NCBI GenBank assembly: GCA_001579985.1
Contig: LRSR01005825.1
Location: 1-27,582, forward strand
Direction of reading: 5' to 3'
DNA: 27,582 nt
Origin: Hypsibius dujardini
Taxonomy: Eukaryota > Tardigrada > Eutardigrada > Parachela > Hypsibiidae
In this document: positions 10,638 to 20,000 of the stretch, in pieces
Position numbering within the stretch: position 1 is the stretch's first letter
Layout of the letters: each line of letters starts with the position of its first letter
The notes under the pieces: model-generated
What the model saw: the letters and a program-made list of their open reading frames with translations, nothing else
Told to the model about the DNA's origin: nothing
Database searches by the model: none
Made by a program: the position numbers and the translations under genes

Positions 10638-11336
10638 CAGAGCTGTGCCGCTAATTTAGCGGCCGCTAAATCCGCTAAACCCGCTACGCTTCGCGGGATT
10701 AGCGTTAGCGGTCAAGGTCGTCAGCGTAGCGGTGATTCCAATTAGCGGACGTAGCGGCAATAAAATTAGCGGTGCGGATTTAGCGGTCTGGTTGCGTTAA
10801 GAAGTGATAATTCAAATAACAGTACGCGTCACATGTGAGACTGATCAGATTCGCAATAGCTCACCCATGTGATACGTCCAACTGGAAAGTGTTTTTGTAA
10901 ATTTAAAAATAGCTAGACTTTTCAAAGCGCTATCTCGGGTGTTTAACATTGGCGCGCGCATCGGCATATATCTCGAAAACCGAAAGAAGTTTCCGCGTTT
11001 GACGGCGATTGCCAGACAATTGTTTTGTGCAACGGCCACCACAGCAAGGGTAGAGCGAGTTGTCAACACAGCCAACATTCTTCTTGGAGCGAGGCGTCAG
11101 GCTTCTAATGACAGTAACTTTGAAAATCTGTTTTTGGGGAACATAAATAGTGATCTGCTAGATTACCAGTGCCGCGTTAAGGGAAAGGCATCTGAAATAG
11201 ATCTATAGACTAATAAAATTTATCATTAGCGGGTTTAGCGGTTTTAGCGGTGCAGATTTTTCGACGATTAGCGTTAGCGCAGCGGTTGACATGGTTAGAG
11301 TAGCGGGAGTCTGAAGCCTTTAGCGGCACAGCTCTG
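10638..11336 (+). mobile_element. 699-bp internally deleted hAT-family DNA transposon
   Basis: The ends are inverted copies of CAGAGCTGTGCCGCTAA and are flanked on both sides by a perfect 8-bp direct repeat CTGTACAC (10630-10637 and 11337-11344), the target duplication size typical of hAT. Both subterminal regions are crowded with TTAGCGG or its complement CCGCTAA, which is the kind of subterminal motif array bound by hAT transposases. A C-terminal transposase fragment remains inside. It is non-autonomous, because the catalytic core is missing. The perfect target duplication suggests a fairly recent insertion. Confidence 0.9.
10939..11208 (+). pseudogene. hAT transposase C-terminal dimerisation-domain relic
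   Basis: The 89-aa open frame contains FPRLTAIARQLFCATATTA, then RVERVVNTANILLGARRQ and ENLFLGNIN. This is the order of conserved blocks in the hAT dimerisation domain (FP..A..A...L..PATSA..ERVFS..G, then R, then a final FL..N). Substitutions such as VERV where SERV/SERVFS is usual show decay. The upstream DDE catalytic region and the BED finger are absent. The stop lies 128 bp from the right end of the element, as expected for the 3' end of the gene. Confidence 0.85.
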
Positions 11337-11774
11337 CTGTACACCGGACACCCAGAGAAAATCGTTGTTCCTTCTCCGTCAGCTCATCTGAGACCCTGCG
11401 TTAATTGATTTTTTAGTCCAAATAGAGAAATAAATAATTAAATGAATAATTAGTTAATTACATTTTTTAATGAATTATATACCTACAAAATCGGTCAGAT
11501 TATAGATACTGTAATTCCAATTCTTGAGTGGAATTGGATAGACTAACACGTGTTTTTTGATCCGGTTCTACGACGTATCAGGTGCATTGAAACCATTGAT
11601 TGTGAACCAAACACCACGTCAGGTTACGGTTACATAGGCTTGACACGTTGGCCTCTCTGACCCTGTTTACCTCGGAAGTGCTCTCAATTTTTCCTCTGCC
11701 ATTTTTCTGCTTACGGGAATATTGCTGGGATCTCCACTGGACGAGCTGAGCTGAGATTTCCGTAGACATCCACT

Positions 11775-11820
11775 CGCTTCTCTTACTTGCCCTTCTGCAT
11801 TCCTACCTCATTTCCCCTAG
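11775..11820 (+). promoter_or_regulatory. pyrimidine tract and CCCCTAG acceptor just upstream of ArfGAP start
   Basis: A long pyrimidine-rich run ends in TTTCCCCTAG at 11820, only 12 bases before the ATG at 11833. It has the form of a 3' splice site. Either a 5'-UTR intron or a spliced-leader trans-splicing acceptor would explain it. Confidence 0.5.
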
Positions 11821-11832
11821 CGCTCAATCACA

Positions 11833-14800
11833 ATGTCGGACGACGGACCCAGCAAAGTCGATGTGGCTGCTGCTTTGAAGCGGTTGCGAGGATTTTCCAG
11901 CAATAAGGTAAGTGGGAAAGTCACTTTTCGCTTTACTGTGCAAGTGGTTGCTTGATTGCTGATGTGGGCTTGATTGTTATGCATTCAGACTTGTTTTGAT
12001 TGCGGAGCGAAAAATCCTACGTGGGCCAGCGTCACCTACGGAGTGTTCCTTTGCATTGACTGTTCGGCCGTCCATCGATCTTTGGGTGTGCATTTAACGT
12101 TTATCAGGAGTACACAGTTGGATACAAATTGGACGTGGCTGCAACTGCGGGCGATGCAGCTGGGAGGGAATGCGCATGCGGTACAGCTTCAGTTGATTGA
12201 TGGATTATTGGGATCGTGCATTGGTTAAATGTTTACATAATCGTCGTCTGCCTTCGGTTGATTGATGGATTGAGTTGTTGATTTATCTTTCCGTACTTTA
12301 TTATCCTGAGTCCGTGGTTGATTGGTTGATTGTGATTATACATATGTCTTTTGGTTTTTTCAGGCGGATTTTTTCCGGCAGCATGGATCCACTACGACAG
12401 ATGCTCAGCAAAAGTATAACAGCCGTGCGGCGCAGCTCTACAAGGAGAAGCTTCAACAGATGGCGATACAGTCGATGAAAGTGCATGGCAGCAAGGTTGG
12501 AAGTTTTTTGCAGTTCGCATATTGATTACGTTTTGACTTTTGAGCGGCTGTATAAACGGACTGCCGAAATAATGAGCGTTTTCCCTGCCCGATACAGCTT
12601 CACTTGGATACAGCAGCCAGCGAAGAGCATGCAGAGGAGAAGCGAGCGCAGGAAAAAAAGAACGAAAATGTTGACTTTTTTGCGGCTCACAGTGAGAATG
12701 CTCCCTCTTCGGTGTGGCAGCAGGACAGATCGGATCAGGCGGCAGCAGACAAGAAGAGCCGAAATGGAAACTCTAAATACAATGACGGTACGGCAGCAAA
12801 GGCTCACGGTCGCGCCACATCAGAATTAGAGCTCGTTACTACGTCAGTAACGTGGTTAACTGCCTTCCTATCGGTCGTTCTGTTTGGCTGGCTATCGGTC
12901 TGTTTGCCTGTTTTTCTGTTCGTCTGTGTGTCTGTTTGATTGATTTATCTGGCTGGCTCGCTGGCTGCCTGTCACCTGTCTGTCTCTTTGCCTGCCTATC
13001 TCTTTGTCTATCTGTCTGTCTGTCTATCTGTCAGTCTGTCTTCCTATTTATCTCGTTGTCGTTCCGCTGGTCGTGAGAAAAGTCTGTCTACCCTTCCATC
13101 TATTTGCCTTTCGTTTTGCTTGTTTGGGATTTGTATTTGCTTATTGACTTTCCTTGTTTTTTTGTGTGCTGGCTGTTATGGTCTTTTTTCTCTTGGAATT
13201 TCATATTCTAGCATAGCCCATAATTATTTCCTACTTATTTCTTAATTTTCTCATAGACGGTGAAGGCCCATCGGTGGATAGCAACCTTGACGAGGTGACC
13301 TCAGCGGATTCGGTGGGCGCGGTGGGAAAACACACCCTAGCCTCACGGAAAGTGACAGGCAAAGCCGCGAAAAAAGGGAAACTCGGCGCCCAGAGAGTTG
13401 AGACCAACTTTGACGACATGGAGAAGGAAGCGGACGAGATGGAGAAACGGCGTCAAGAGTCTCTAGCGTCGAGCGCCAAGTTCACGGTGTCCTCCAGCGC
13501 TGCTGACGACGATCGAACCAAGTATGAAGAATGGCAACTAACTTCTGGATGACGTAACTGTTTTGGAAAGATTTCATATTGTACTGTATATATGCTCTTT
13601 CAGACTGTCTACTCGTTTGGCATACCAAGACGTGGAGGTCGACCGTAAAAAAGAGGAGGATCGCATTCGGAAGGTGGATCCGAAAAAAGCCGAGCAGTTG
13701 GAGCGGCTCGGAATGGGAATTGGAGCTCGAGGGTAGCAAATTTGGGGGAATGTTTTTCTTGCGTTTGAGTGTAATTTTACGCAATATTTGTTGATTTTTT
13801 TAAATTAAATTGCCAGTTTTGTTAAACATCAGATCGACGGGAATTGATCTTAATTTTATTAAAAGTCTCAGTTTCGCTCAAGTTTTTTATTTTTTCGAAT
13901 ATAAATCAAGCAAATTTTTATTTAATGAGTTCCTGTGGTATTTAGACCACGTTTACCGTGTAGTATTAGGGATTTCGAATGAAAAAATGCAAAATGTGTA
14001 AATTGACGAATCGGAAATCAAGAAGAACTGAAAAGTGCGTTAAATAAACTTATATTTCAGTTTCCTTGTTTGTGGTTTATTTGATTGTTTCCCTGTTCGA
14101 TACGTAAATCGTTTTGTAATTATAGGAAGATCAGTCATTCCATCCTGTCTGACATGACCACGATTGAGCAAGGTCGAGCCGGAAACGGACGTGGGGCTGA
14201 GTCTAGCAGCAGCAACAGCCGCTCCTACGGCGCTGTGGACCGACAGCCAGCCGGCGATGATGAATGGGATCGGTTGGAAGATCAGCCCCCCAAGGGATAC
14301 AGCAGTCGATACGAATCCAAGTCTGCATAGTGAGTGTTGCTTCCTTTCGATCTATCACCAGAGTCAATGTATACGTGTTGCATTTTTTACCAGTGTAATT
14401 TTTGTTTGCGGTTTAGTTCACGAGATGAACCGAAATGGGGGATTGAAGATAAAATGGGTCGCATGAATGTGAACGACCGAAGCCCTTCCGGAGGCAGCCT
14501 CTCCTCTTACCAGGATGACTATAGACCAGCTGGAACAGCCAAGACGGAGAGGTACGCTGCCCTTGAGAATTGAGAGAAATGAGTAAACAACCGAGCAAGT
14601 GATTTTGACGCTGAGACAGACAGACAAGCAAACTGACAGTCAGTCAGTCAGTCAGTCAGGCACTCGGACTTTGTCTGAGTGCCTGACTGTCAGACTTCAG
14701 ACAAGTGCGGTCGGTTGCACAGATTGTCAGTCAGTCGGTAAAACAGGCGAACGAACAGACCTTTCCAACCAGACATACCTCGAGAATGCACTCTGATTCA

Positions 14801-15703
14801 ATAGTCACCAGAATCAGGCGGGAGAAAATAACGTGCGGTGTGGGAACAGACACGTTGAGGAGCGGATGATGGACTGCAGGCAGACACAACGTAGTCTCAG
14901 ACAGATGAGCAGGTCGATGACAGGCCATATCAGTGAAGAAGTGATGAAATTTTAATCAAATGTGTCTGATTGTAGCTCTTCGCGGCAAGTAAAAAAGGTC
15001 GAAAGCACGTCCGCCGCCGGTGATGACGCTCAGAAAAAGTTTGGCAATGCGAAATCAATCTCTTCGGACATGTACTTTGGCAACAGTTCCGGCTCCGGCT
15101 CAGATGTATGTTTATCAATCTGTATGTCAGTCACTTTGTGCTCTCTGGAATCTTTCGTATTCCTATACTAGTTATTCGCTTGCTTTTCAGGCATTATCTG
15201 TTTCGTTTGCCTCTCTTCGTGTTTTTTTTACGCCTGCCTGCTTAGATGTCTGTCTGTTTGCCCGTCTGTGAGTCTATCTCTCTGTCTGCCCGTTGGTCTT
15301 TCCTTTTGTCGGTCTGTCTGCCTATCTCCTGCCTAGATGTCGGTATGTTTTGTGCGCCTGTAAGTCTGTCTCTCTGTCTATCTGCCTGGTCGTATGGCTA
15401 TTTGTGGGATCATACACTAAACTATTTCGTTTTGTTTGGCCGTAGTGGGAAACGAAATCGAGCAGTGCTAACCGCTTTGAGGGAAAGAGCAGCATCTCTA
15501 GCGCCGACTATTTCGGTACCGGCAGCGGCAGTAACGGTTCCTCTAGTGCTTCTCGCTCGTCCAATTACAACTACTCCAACATGCAAACACCTGACTTAGA
15601 GGACATTAAGGAGGGTGTCAAGCAAGGCATCACCAAGGTGGCCGGTCGGCTCTCCTCCATGGCTAACAGCGTCATGACCAACATCCAGGATCGTTATGGT
15701 TGA
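11833..15703 (+). CDS. ARFGAP2/3: ArfGAP2/3 (Glo3-type Arf GTPase-activating protein)
   Basis: This protein stimulates GTP hydrolysis by Arf1 on COPI vesicles in Golgi-to-ER traffic. Proposed CDS: 11833-11907, 11989-12180, 12364-12495, 12598-12787, 13257-13521, 13604-13732, 14126-14329, 14417-14551, 14976-15105, 15446-15703. This gives 569 aa, against about 520 in human. The zinc finger is C27-x2-C30-x16-C47-x2-C50, with arginine finger R55 in HRSLGVH; FFRQHG and YNSRAAQLY complete the GAP domain (to about residue 120). The mid-region [25 protein letters not shown] and SHSILSDM are ArfGAP2/3 hallmarks. Two Glo3 motifs follow, ISSDMYFG (469-476) and ISSADYFG (501-508), then the amphipathic C terminus [12 protein letters not shown] ending IQDRYG. 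The donor at 12788 (GTACGG) was preferred to one at 12847 because only it keeps phase with exon 5. Introns 4, 8 and 9 are full of CTGT/ACAG repeats. Confidence 0.93.
12880..13050. repeat. long degenerate CTGT repeat in ArfGAP intron 4
   Basis: TCTG, TTTG, GCTG and CCTG tetramers fill about 170 bp of the 469-bp intron 12788-13256. It is one of the longest tracts of this type in the window, and two frames across it stay open, giving false C/L/S/V-rich peptides. Confidence 0.8.
14612..14760. repeat. ACAG/CAGT repeat in ArfGAP intron 8
   Basis: CAGA and CAGT units flank a strong hairpin inside intron 14552-14975. The right half switches to CTGA/CTGT sense, which creates the inverted repeat. Confidence 0.75.
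14653..14689 (+). other. perfect 17-bp hairpin with TTT loop in ArfGAP intron 8
   Basis: The left arm CAGTCAGGCACTCGGAC (14653-14669) pairs with the right arm GTCTGAGTGCCTGACTG (14673-14689), with a single G-U wobble and a three-base loop. In the pre-mRNA it would be a very stable stem. It is shorter than a microRNA precursor. Confidence 0.7.
15240..15395. repeat. CTGT repeat in ArfGAP intron 9
   Basis: Degenerate TCTG units lie in the right half of intron 15106-15445, ending about 50 bases before the acceptor at 15445. Confidence 0.75.
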
Positions 15704-15912
15704 TAAAAGATCAACAGCTTCCACTATTTACATTGCCGCTTTCGATGGGAGAAGGCGGTGGGACCAGCAGTTTTTACATATAATATTAATTAATTATTCG
15801 AAAAATTCCACCCTTGCACGATCTAAGTTTGTTATTGCCTATGTGGGACGGGCGGATTTCTGCCTCATTTGTCTCGGAAATGTTTTGAGCTTTTTGCTGA
15901 CTTAATAATAAT

Positions 15913-15918
15913 AATAAA
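15913..15918 (+). terminator. AATAAA poly(A) signal of ArfGAP2/3
   Basis: This AATAAA lies about 210 bases after the ArfGAP stop, at the end of a short AATA run. It is the first canonical signal in the 3' flank. Confidence 0.55.
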
Positions 15919-16195
15919 TTTAATACATCGTCTACTTTTATGGGATAACAATAGATTGGTTTTTATCTGAATATTTTTCCGTCTTGGTGGCTGTATGTAT
16001 TGATTGGGTCTTCTGTGTCGTAGTTCATTTTGTGAGTCGGTACGTACAGTACATACATAGTGCTGCTAATCCACTTTTCCCAAATGATACGGAATCTTAC
16101 ACGGGGAATGAATATATTCGAAAACGCAGCGCAAACATTTCTTGGTATTAATCAAAATAGTTCCGGAATTAAGAGCGAAAATCGTAGTTATTGTA

Positions 16196-17088
16196 CAGGG
16201 TGATTCACTACCACATGGACACATTAACAAAATCACCGAAAATACGGTTTTCATTATTTTGGTCAAATTTCTTCAGATTATATGAAGCTTAACTGTTTTG
16301 CGTCTAAATACCTGGTTGGGATGTTTTTGATTTCATTCTGTAAGGCAGGGGCACTGCCCACAAAAATGAACGAATTTGGCTGATATTTTTTGCCATTTTG
16401 CGCCCATGACTGAAATTAATGATACAAAAGTGAGCCATCCTACTTCGAAAATCGGCTTATAGGGATTCATAGCAGAACAGATACGCTTTACAAGGAGCCC
16501 TCTGGAAGGCATACTGGTTAGGAAACCGATTTATAAAAAAAAAATGTTATAAAAAAATGGCGCCAAAAGTCCTTTTCTATGTGTTTTAAAAATTTTCAGA
16601 TCAAAAACATGTTGAATCGTTCCCGTTTCTAGTTTTTCAGTGCAAATATGCATAAAATGAGTATATTTGTTGCTTGAATTGAGACCGCAGAGTTGAACAA
16701 TACTGAGGTACAGCATGTGAAAAACCTTCCCTAAAATCGGATGGACAAGTTATCGACAGGCCTGGTTCTCTCACTCAGTCAATTTAGGCTCTGAAGTAAT
16801 ACTTTTCTAATAGGCCATCGACAAATGTTCAGGAAAGTACAACAACATGCATAGGAAGAGCAATTACAGTGACGAAGAAAAAAACTTTTTTGTTCAAGGA
16901 AAATAAAATGGTCACCGTTTCTGGGTAGAGCTCCATGGGATGGCTTACTGCTTTTTTCCAATTGTTTGAACGCTAACTTTTCTTAAACTGAATCATCTTT
17001 GTTTAAGCTAATCACAGGGACATGATCAAATGCGCACCGTTCCTCTGACAACCGATCACGCGTGTCCACGTGTTAGTGAATCACCCTG
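16196..17088. mobile_element. 893-bp non-coding DNA transposon with 27-bp terminal inverted repeats
   Basis: The left end CAGGGTGATTCACTACCAC continues to TGGACAC. The right end, read on the other strand, is CAGGGTGATTCACTAACAC continuing to TGGACAC. The two agree at 25 of 27 positions. The flanks are TGTA on both sides (16192-16195 and 17089-17092), so the target duplication may be 4 bp; alternatively a TA duplication has decayed on the right. A CAGGGTG terminus is common in Tc1/mariner-like elements. The interior has stops in all frames and no transposase similarity that I can see, so this is a MITE-like or deleted element. Confidence 0.75.
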
Positions 17089-17454
17089 TGTATGTAATAA
17101 TTAGTCTCTTTAATTTCAAAAATCGATACTTTAGCGGGATCCTAGAGTTTCATTTGGTTTTACAAAAAAAAATTTTTTGGCAATTATTTTCTGGTAGTTA
17201 TTTTACAACGCATATTTGTTTCGACAATTATTTTCTCGTAGTGAGTGGTGTGTACGTCAGTTTGGGTTGAAGCATCACCATCGCATCTGTCCGACCAAAT
17301 GCAGACTCCAATTATTATCGACGTTCGACATGAATCCGTCACAATTTCTGTGTAAAATGGCTTTTGATCAGCAGACAGTTACGGTAGTACGAGTAATACA
17401 AAAACCTGACATCCTTAAAGGAGGTTTGATATACAATTGACCAGTAGGAACTTT

Positions 17455-19888
17455 CTAAACAGGAGTTTCATTGTTCAGCTTCAAAGCAATTAAAAAATTT
17501 GGGCTCCAGGCGGCGGCTCGATCGTTTGTCAGGCCTCCGGCAGCAGCAGGATGCTTGGAAGCTCGTCTAACCACGATCACATTGGGTGTTTTGGGGTTGT
17601 CATCCGGCCGGACGCCGCGGAAGTTCTGGACGGAGACGCGGACTGCACCGCGGCACTGTTTACCCAGGGAGCCCAAGCTTAGAAGACGGAAGAAGGCCTG
17701 ACGGAAGTTCGGATTCACTACCGTATAAATCATCGGATTCACTGCAACAAAAGAATACCACTAAAACACTGTGTTAATTATTTGTTAATTACAAGTCTAT
17801 AATTAAAATGTCCGAATTCAAATTTGAACAAAATCTTAAATTAAACAAGTCTAAATTAATTGACGGATACCAGAGCTGCAGTTTCGGTTTTACAGATCGG
17901 TTTTACACATCTAAAACTTCTGCATTTATTCATAACAGTGCGAGATAATTTGATACGATAATAATATCAATGTTATTATTATACACACGTGGCGAAAACC
18001 TCAAGCCGACCGAATTAAAGCCAACTTTTTACTGGCGCCCAGCAAAATGGGGTGGTCGGAGTTTGAGCTATTTTGACTAATGCGTGCAGCTGTTTTTGAC
18101 CACGCATTCTTTGCTTAGTCGATTGATTGATTAACTTTGAATTATTTTAGCGATCTTCTCAATTGATTTGTTCACTTTTTGCGGAGAACGTATGATGAGT
18201 CGACCTTTGACGCCCACGAAAGTCCGTGTACTTTTTCAATTGCACGACGAAGAAAAATGTTCTTGCGAAAAGATCAGTGGAATTTTCGGTAAGGGTGTCG
18301 ATTGAGTGGGAAGAGTCGCGAGAAAGCACAACTGGGATGGAACACTAAAAGTTGGCCAAATTATGATTCCCGTAATATTAGTGTTAAATCAATGAATCAA
18401 GCAATTTGAGAACAGCTGCACGCATTGGCCAAAATTGGCTCAAACTCCGATCGCCCCATTTTGCTGGACGCCGGTAAAAAATTGGCATGAATTCGGTCGA
18501 CCTGAGGTTTTTGCCACTTGTGTAGCAGTTAAATTTGCGCTGCAAATTTTAAAACCAGTAGCTTGCAAATTTTTTTATCCATAACTTTTTATGAAGCGTA
18601 ATGCAAAAGTATTAAGATTATTGGCAACTATAACGTTTTTTTTTAAATATTTGATAATGACTAGTCTTTAAATCCTGGGTGATATTATTAAGCTTTAGTG
18701 ATTTTACCAGTGAATTTCTGCAGGACAAATTTGTAAATAAAAAGGATATATTTAGAAACGAAAATATTTAATGGAAATTTAGCCTACCGGTACTGGAGAC
18801 CCAACCGAGCCAGAGGAAGAAGGTAAACGCCACAGGAGGGATATTGCAGCCGTCCTCACATAAGGCATAAATGACGTTCATTATGAAGAACGGCGTCCAA
18901 CAAAGACAAAATACTCCGAACACAAGTCCTAAAACCGTGGTTGCCTTCTTCTCACTGTCAATCTGACGAGCCTTTTTCTGCTTGTTCTTCCGGTTGAGAA
19001 GGTTCATGGCGGCCACGATCCGACCGGCATTCCTGGCGTTGGGTGTTCGAGCCGGACTGTTGGAGCTACATGGGTCGTCCTCTGGGGAGTCAGAGTTTGA
19101 AGCGATGTCTGGCTGCGCCGAATTGTGCGCGACTCCGTTCGATTTCTTGGCTGTACACATAATTACAATAGTTATTGTGGCAGTATCTTTAATGAAACAG
19201 ATAGACAAATAGACAAATAGACAAACAGACAGACAGACAGACAAACAGACAAACAGAAAAACAGACAAACAGACAAACAGACAAACAGAAAAACAGACAA
19301 ACAGACAGACAGTCAGACAATATGCTGTCAATAAGTTAGTACTTGTGGTTGTGTTATTGTTTCCCTGACTATTGCTTCTCGACTTTGAATTTGCCTGCTT
19401 CCCGTCTGCCAGCAAGGCATCCGTCGCGGGAGTAGACGGCCTTTTACATACTATCCTCGGGGCCTGATAGGTCGTACCCCTCTTGCCGGCCGACCATTTG
19501 GCCTGCTTCCTCAGCAGCAGCAGTGTTTTGGTCATCATAATACCCATCACCAATTGGGGGATGAAAAAGGCCAACAGCGAACCGATGATCATGATGAGTT
19601 TGTTGCTGAGATTGCATTGATGGTCCAGGGGCGAGAGCACGGTTGCGCGATCGTGGAAGACGCTAACAAAGATGACCGGACAGGAGACTGCGAAGCTGAC
19701 CAGCCACACTCCGAGTATCTTCATCCCGATGTCAAAACGGACGGAGCGGGTGCGATGGGTCAACGGCCGGCTGATTCCCATGTACCGGTCAATACTGATC
19801 ATGCACATGTGCATTATACTGGCGGTGCAGCAGAAAATATCTGAGAAGCTGTACAGCACGCAGGTCGGGAAATTGAAGGGCCAGTAAC
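17455..19888 (-). CDS. 5-HT2-like serotonin receptor, TM3 to C terminus (5' exons outside or not found)
   Basis: This is a class A amine GPCR of the plasma membrane. Exons on the minus strand: 19888-19343, 19150-18788, 17741-17455, all in phase, 397 residues visible. From the first full codon: WPF...C9 (Cys 3.25), D16 (Asp 3.32, amine counter-ion), TASIMHMC (a 5-HT2 signature), DRY at 33-35, TM4 WLVSFAVSCPVIF, ECL2 Cys in DHQC, TM5 IGSLLAFFIPQ (close to 5-HT2B), long ICL3, TM6 VFCLCWTPFFIMN, ECL3 CNIPP, TM7 WLGWVSS then NPMIY. CNIPP recalls D2-like dopamine receptors, but TM3 and TM5 favour 5-HT2, which would couple to Gq. The tail ends NETPV, a class I PDZ-ligand pattern. The first visible exon starts in phase 1 after CTCCAG, so TM1-TM2 lie upstream; no TM1-TM2 coding was found up to 27582. 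ICL3 is split by a CTGT intron and TM7 by a 1046-bp intron containing a transposon. Confidence 0.88.
17984..18522 (+). mobile_element. 539-bp Tc1/mariner-type foldback element in receptor intron
   Basis: The element is flanked by TA on both sides (17982-17983 and 18523-18524). Its ends match as long inverted repeats of about 110 bp: CACACGTGGC then AAAACCTCA at the left, CACAAGTGGC then AAAACCTCA at the right, both continuing through CCGAATT, CCAGCAAAATGGGG and TCGGAGTTTGAG to ATGCGTGCAGCTG. The middle (about 18191-18300) reads MMSRPLTPTKVRVLFQLHDE and EKISGIFGKG, resembling the first helix-turn-helix of a Tc1/mariner transposase, then stops. No DDE core remains. It lies in the intron that interrupts TM7. 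Confidence 0.85.
18191..18304 (+). pseudogene. Tc1/mariner transposase N-terminal HTH remnant
   Basis: An open stretch starts at tandem ATG codons and reads about 37 residues before a stop. The pattern, a run of polar residues, then KVRVLFQLHDEEK and CEKISGIFGKGVD, fits the helix-turn-helix of IS630-Tc1-mariner transposases (V..L...G.....IA..FG.S). It is the only coding trace left in the element and is antisense to the receptor gene. Confidence 0.5.
19191..19318. repeat. ACAG/CTGT repeat forming most of receptor ICL3 intron
   Basis: The intron 19151-19342 is 192 bp, a multiple of three, and most of it is this repeat. It is CTGT in the sense strand of the receptor gene and has no in-frame stop, so the receptor frame reads straight through from exon to exon. 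Splice sites CAA/GTACTA and TACAG/CC restore the frame as ACC AAG. Confidence 0.85.
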
Positions 19889-19921
19889 CTGGAGAGAATG
19901 CAAAAATACTGAATAATTCAC

Positions 19922-20000
19922 GGTAATAGTAATAGCAATAGTACTAGCAGTAGTAATAATAATAAGTAATAGTAAGAGTAATGGTAATGGTAACGGTAAT
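19922..20000. repeat. TAATAG/TAATGG trinucleotide-type microsatellite
   Basis: TAA, TAG and TGG triplets alternate over about 80 bp. On the receptor strand this is TTA/CTA-rich sequence lying 30-110 bases upstream of the acceptor at 19889-19891. Confidence 0.75.

Larger units (their letters stand above)
10343..11832. other. divergent intergenic region between CHP1 and ArfGAP2/3
   Basis: The two genes diverge from this 1.5-kb spacer, which should hold both promoters. Its middle is occupied by the hAT relic (10638-11336). The remainder, 11345-11770, is AT-rich with no recognised gene; a minus-strand frame at 11578-11769 looks like chance. Confidence 0.7.
15704..17454. other. intergenic region between convergent ArfGAP2/3 and 5-HT2-like genes
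   Basis: The spacer holds the ArfGAP 3' UTR, an 893-bp inverted-repeat element (16196-17088) and about 360 bp of AT-rich sequence before the receptor stop codon. No gene is recognised. Confidence 0.7.

Noticed and set aside
12847-12852. Alternative ArfGAP exon 4 donor GTAACG
   Set aside because: It leaves phase 0, whereas exon 5 in its coding frame requires one carried base; the donor at 12788 fits.
12852-13245. Overlapping C/L/S-rich open frames after ArfGAP exon 4
   Set aside because: They come from the stop-free CTGT microsatellite in intron 4. The same holds for the frames at 15246-15599 and at the right end of 6128-6481.
17455-19888. Assignment of the receptor as D2-like dopamine because of CNIPP in the third extracellular loop
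   Set aside because: TM3 TASIMHMC and TM5 IGSLLAFFIP match the 5-HT2 group better; the short loop motif alone is weak evidence.
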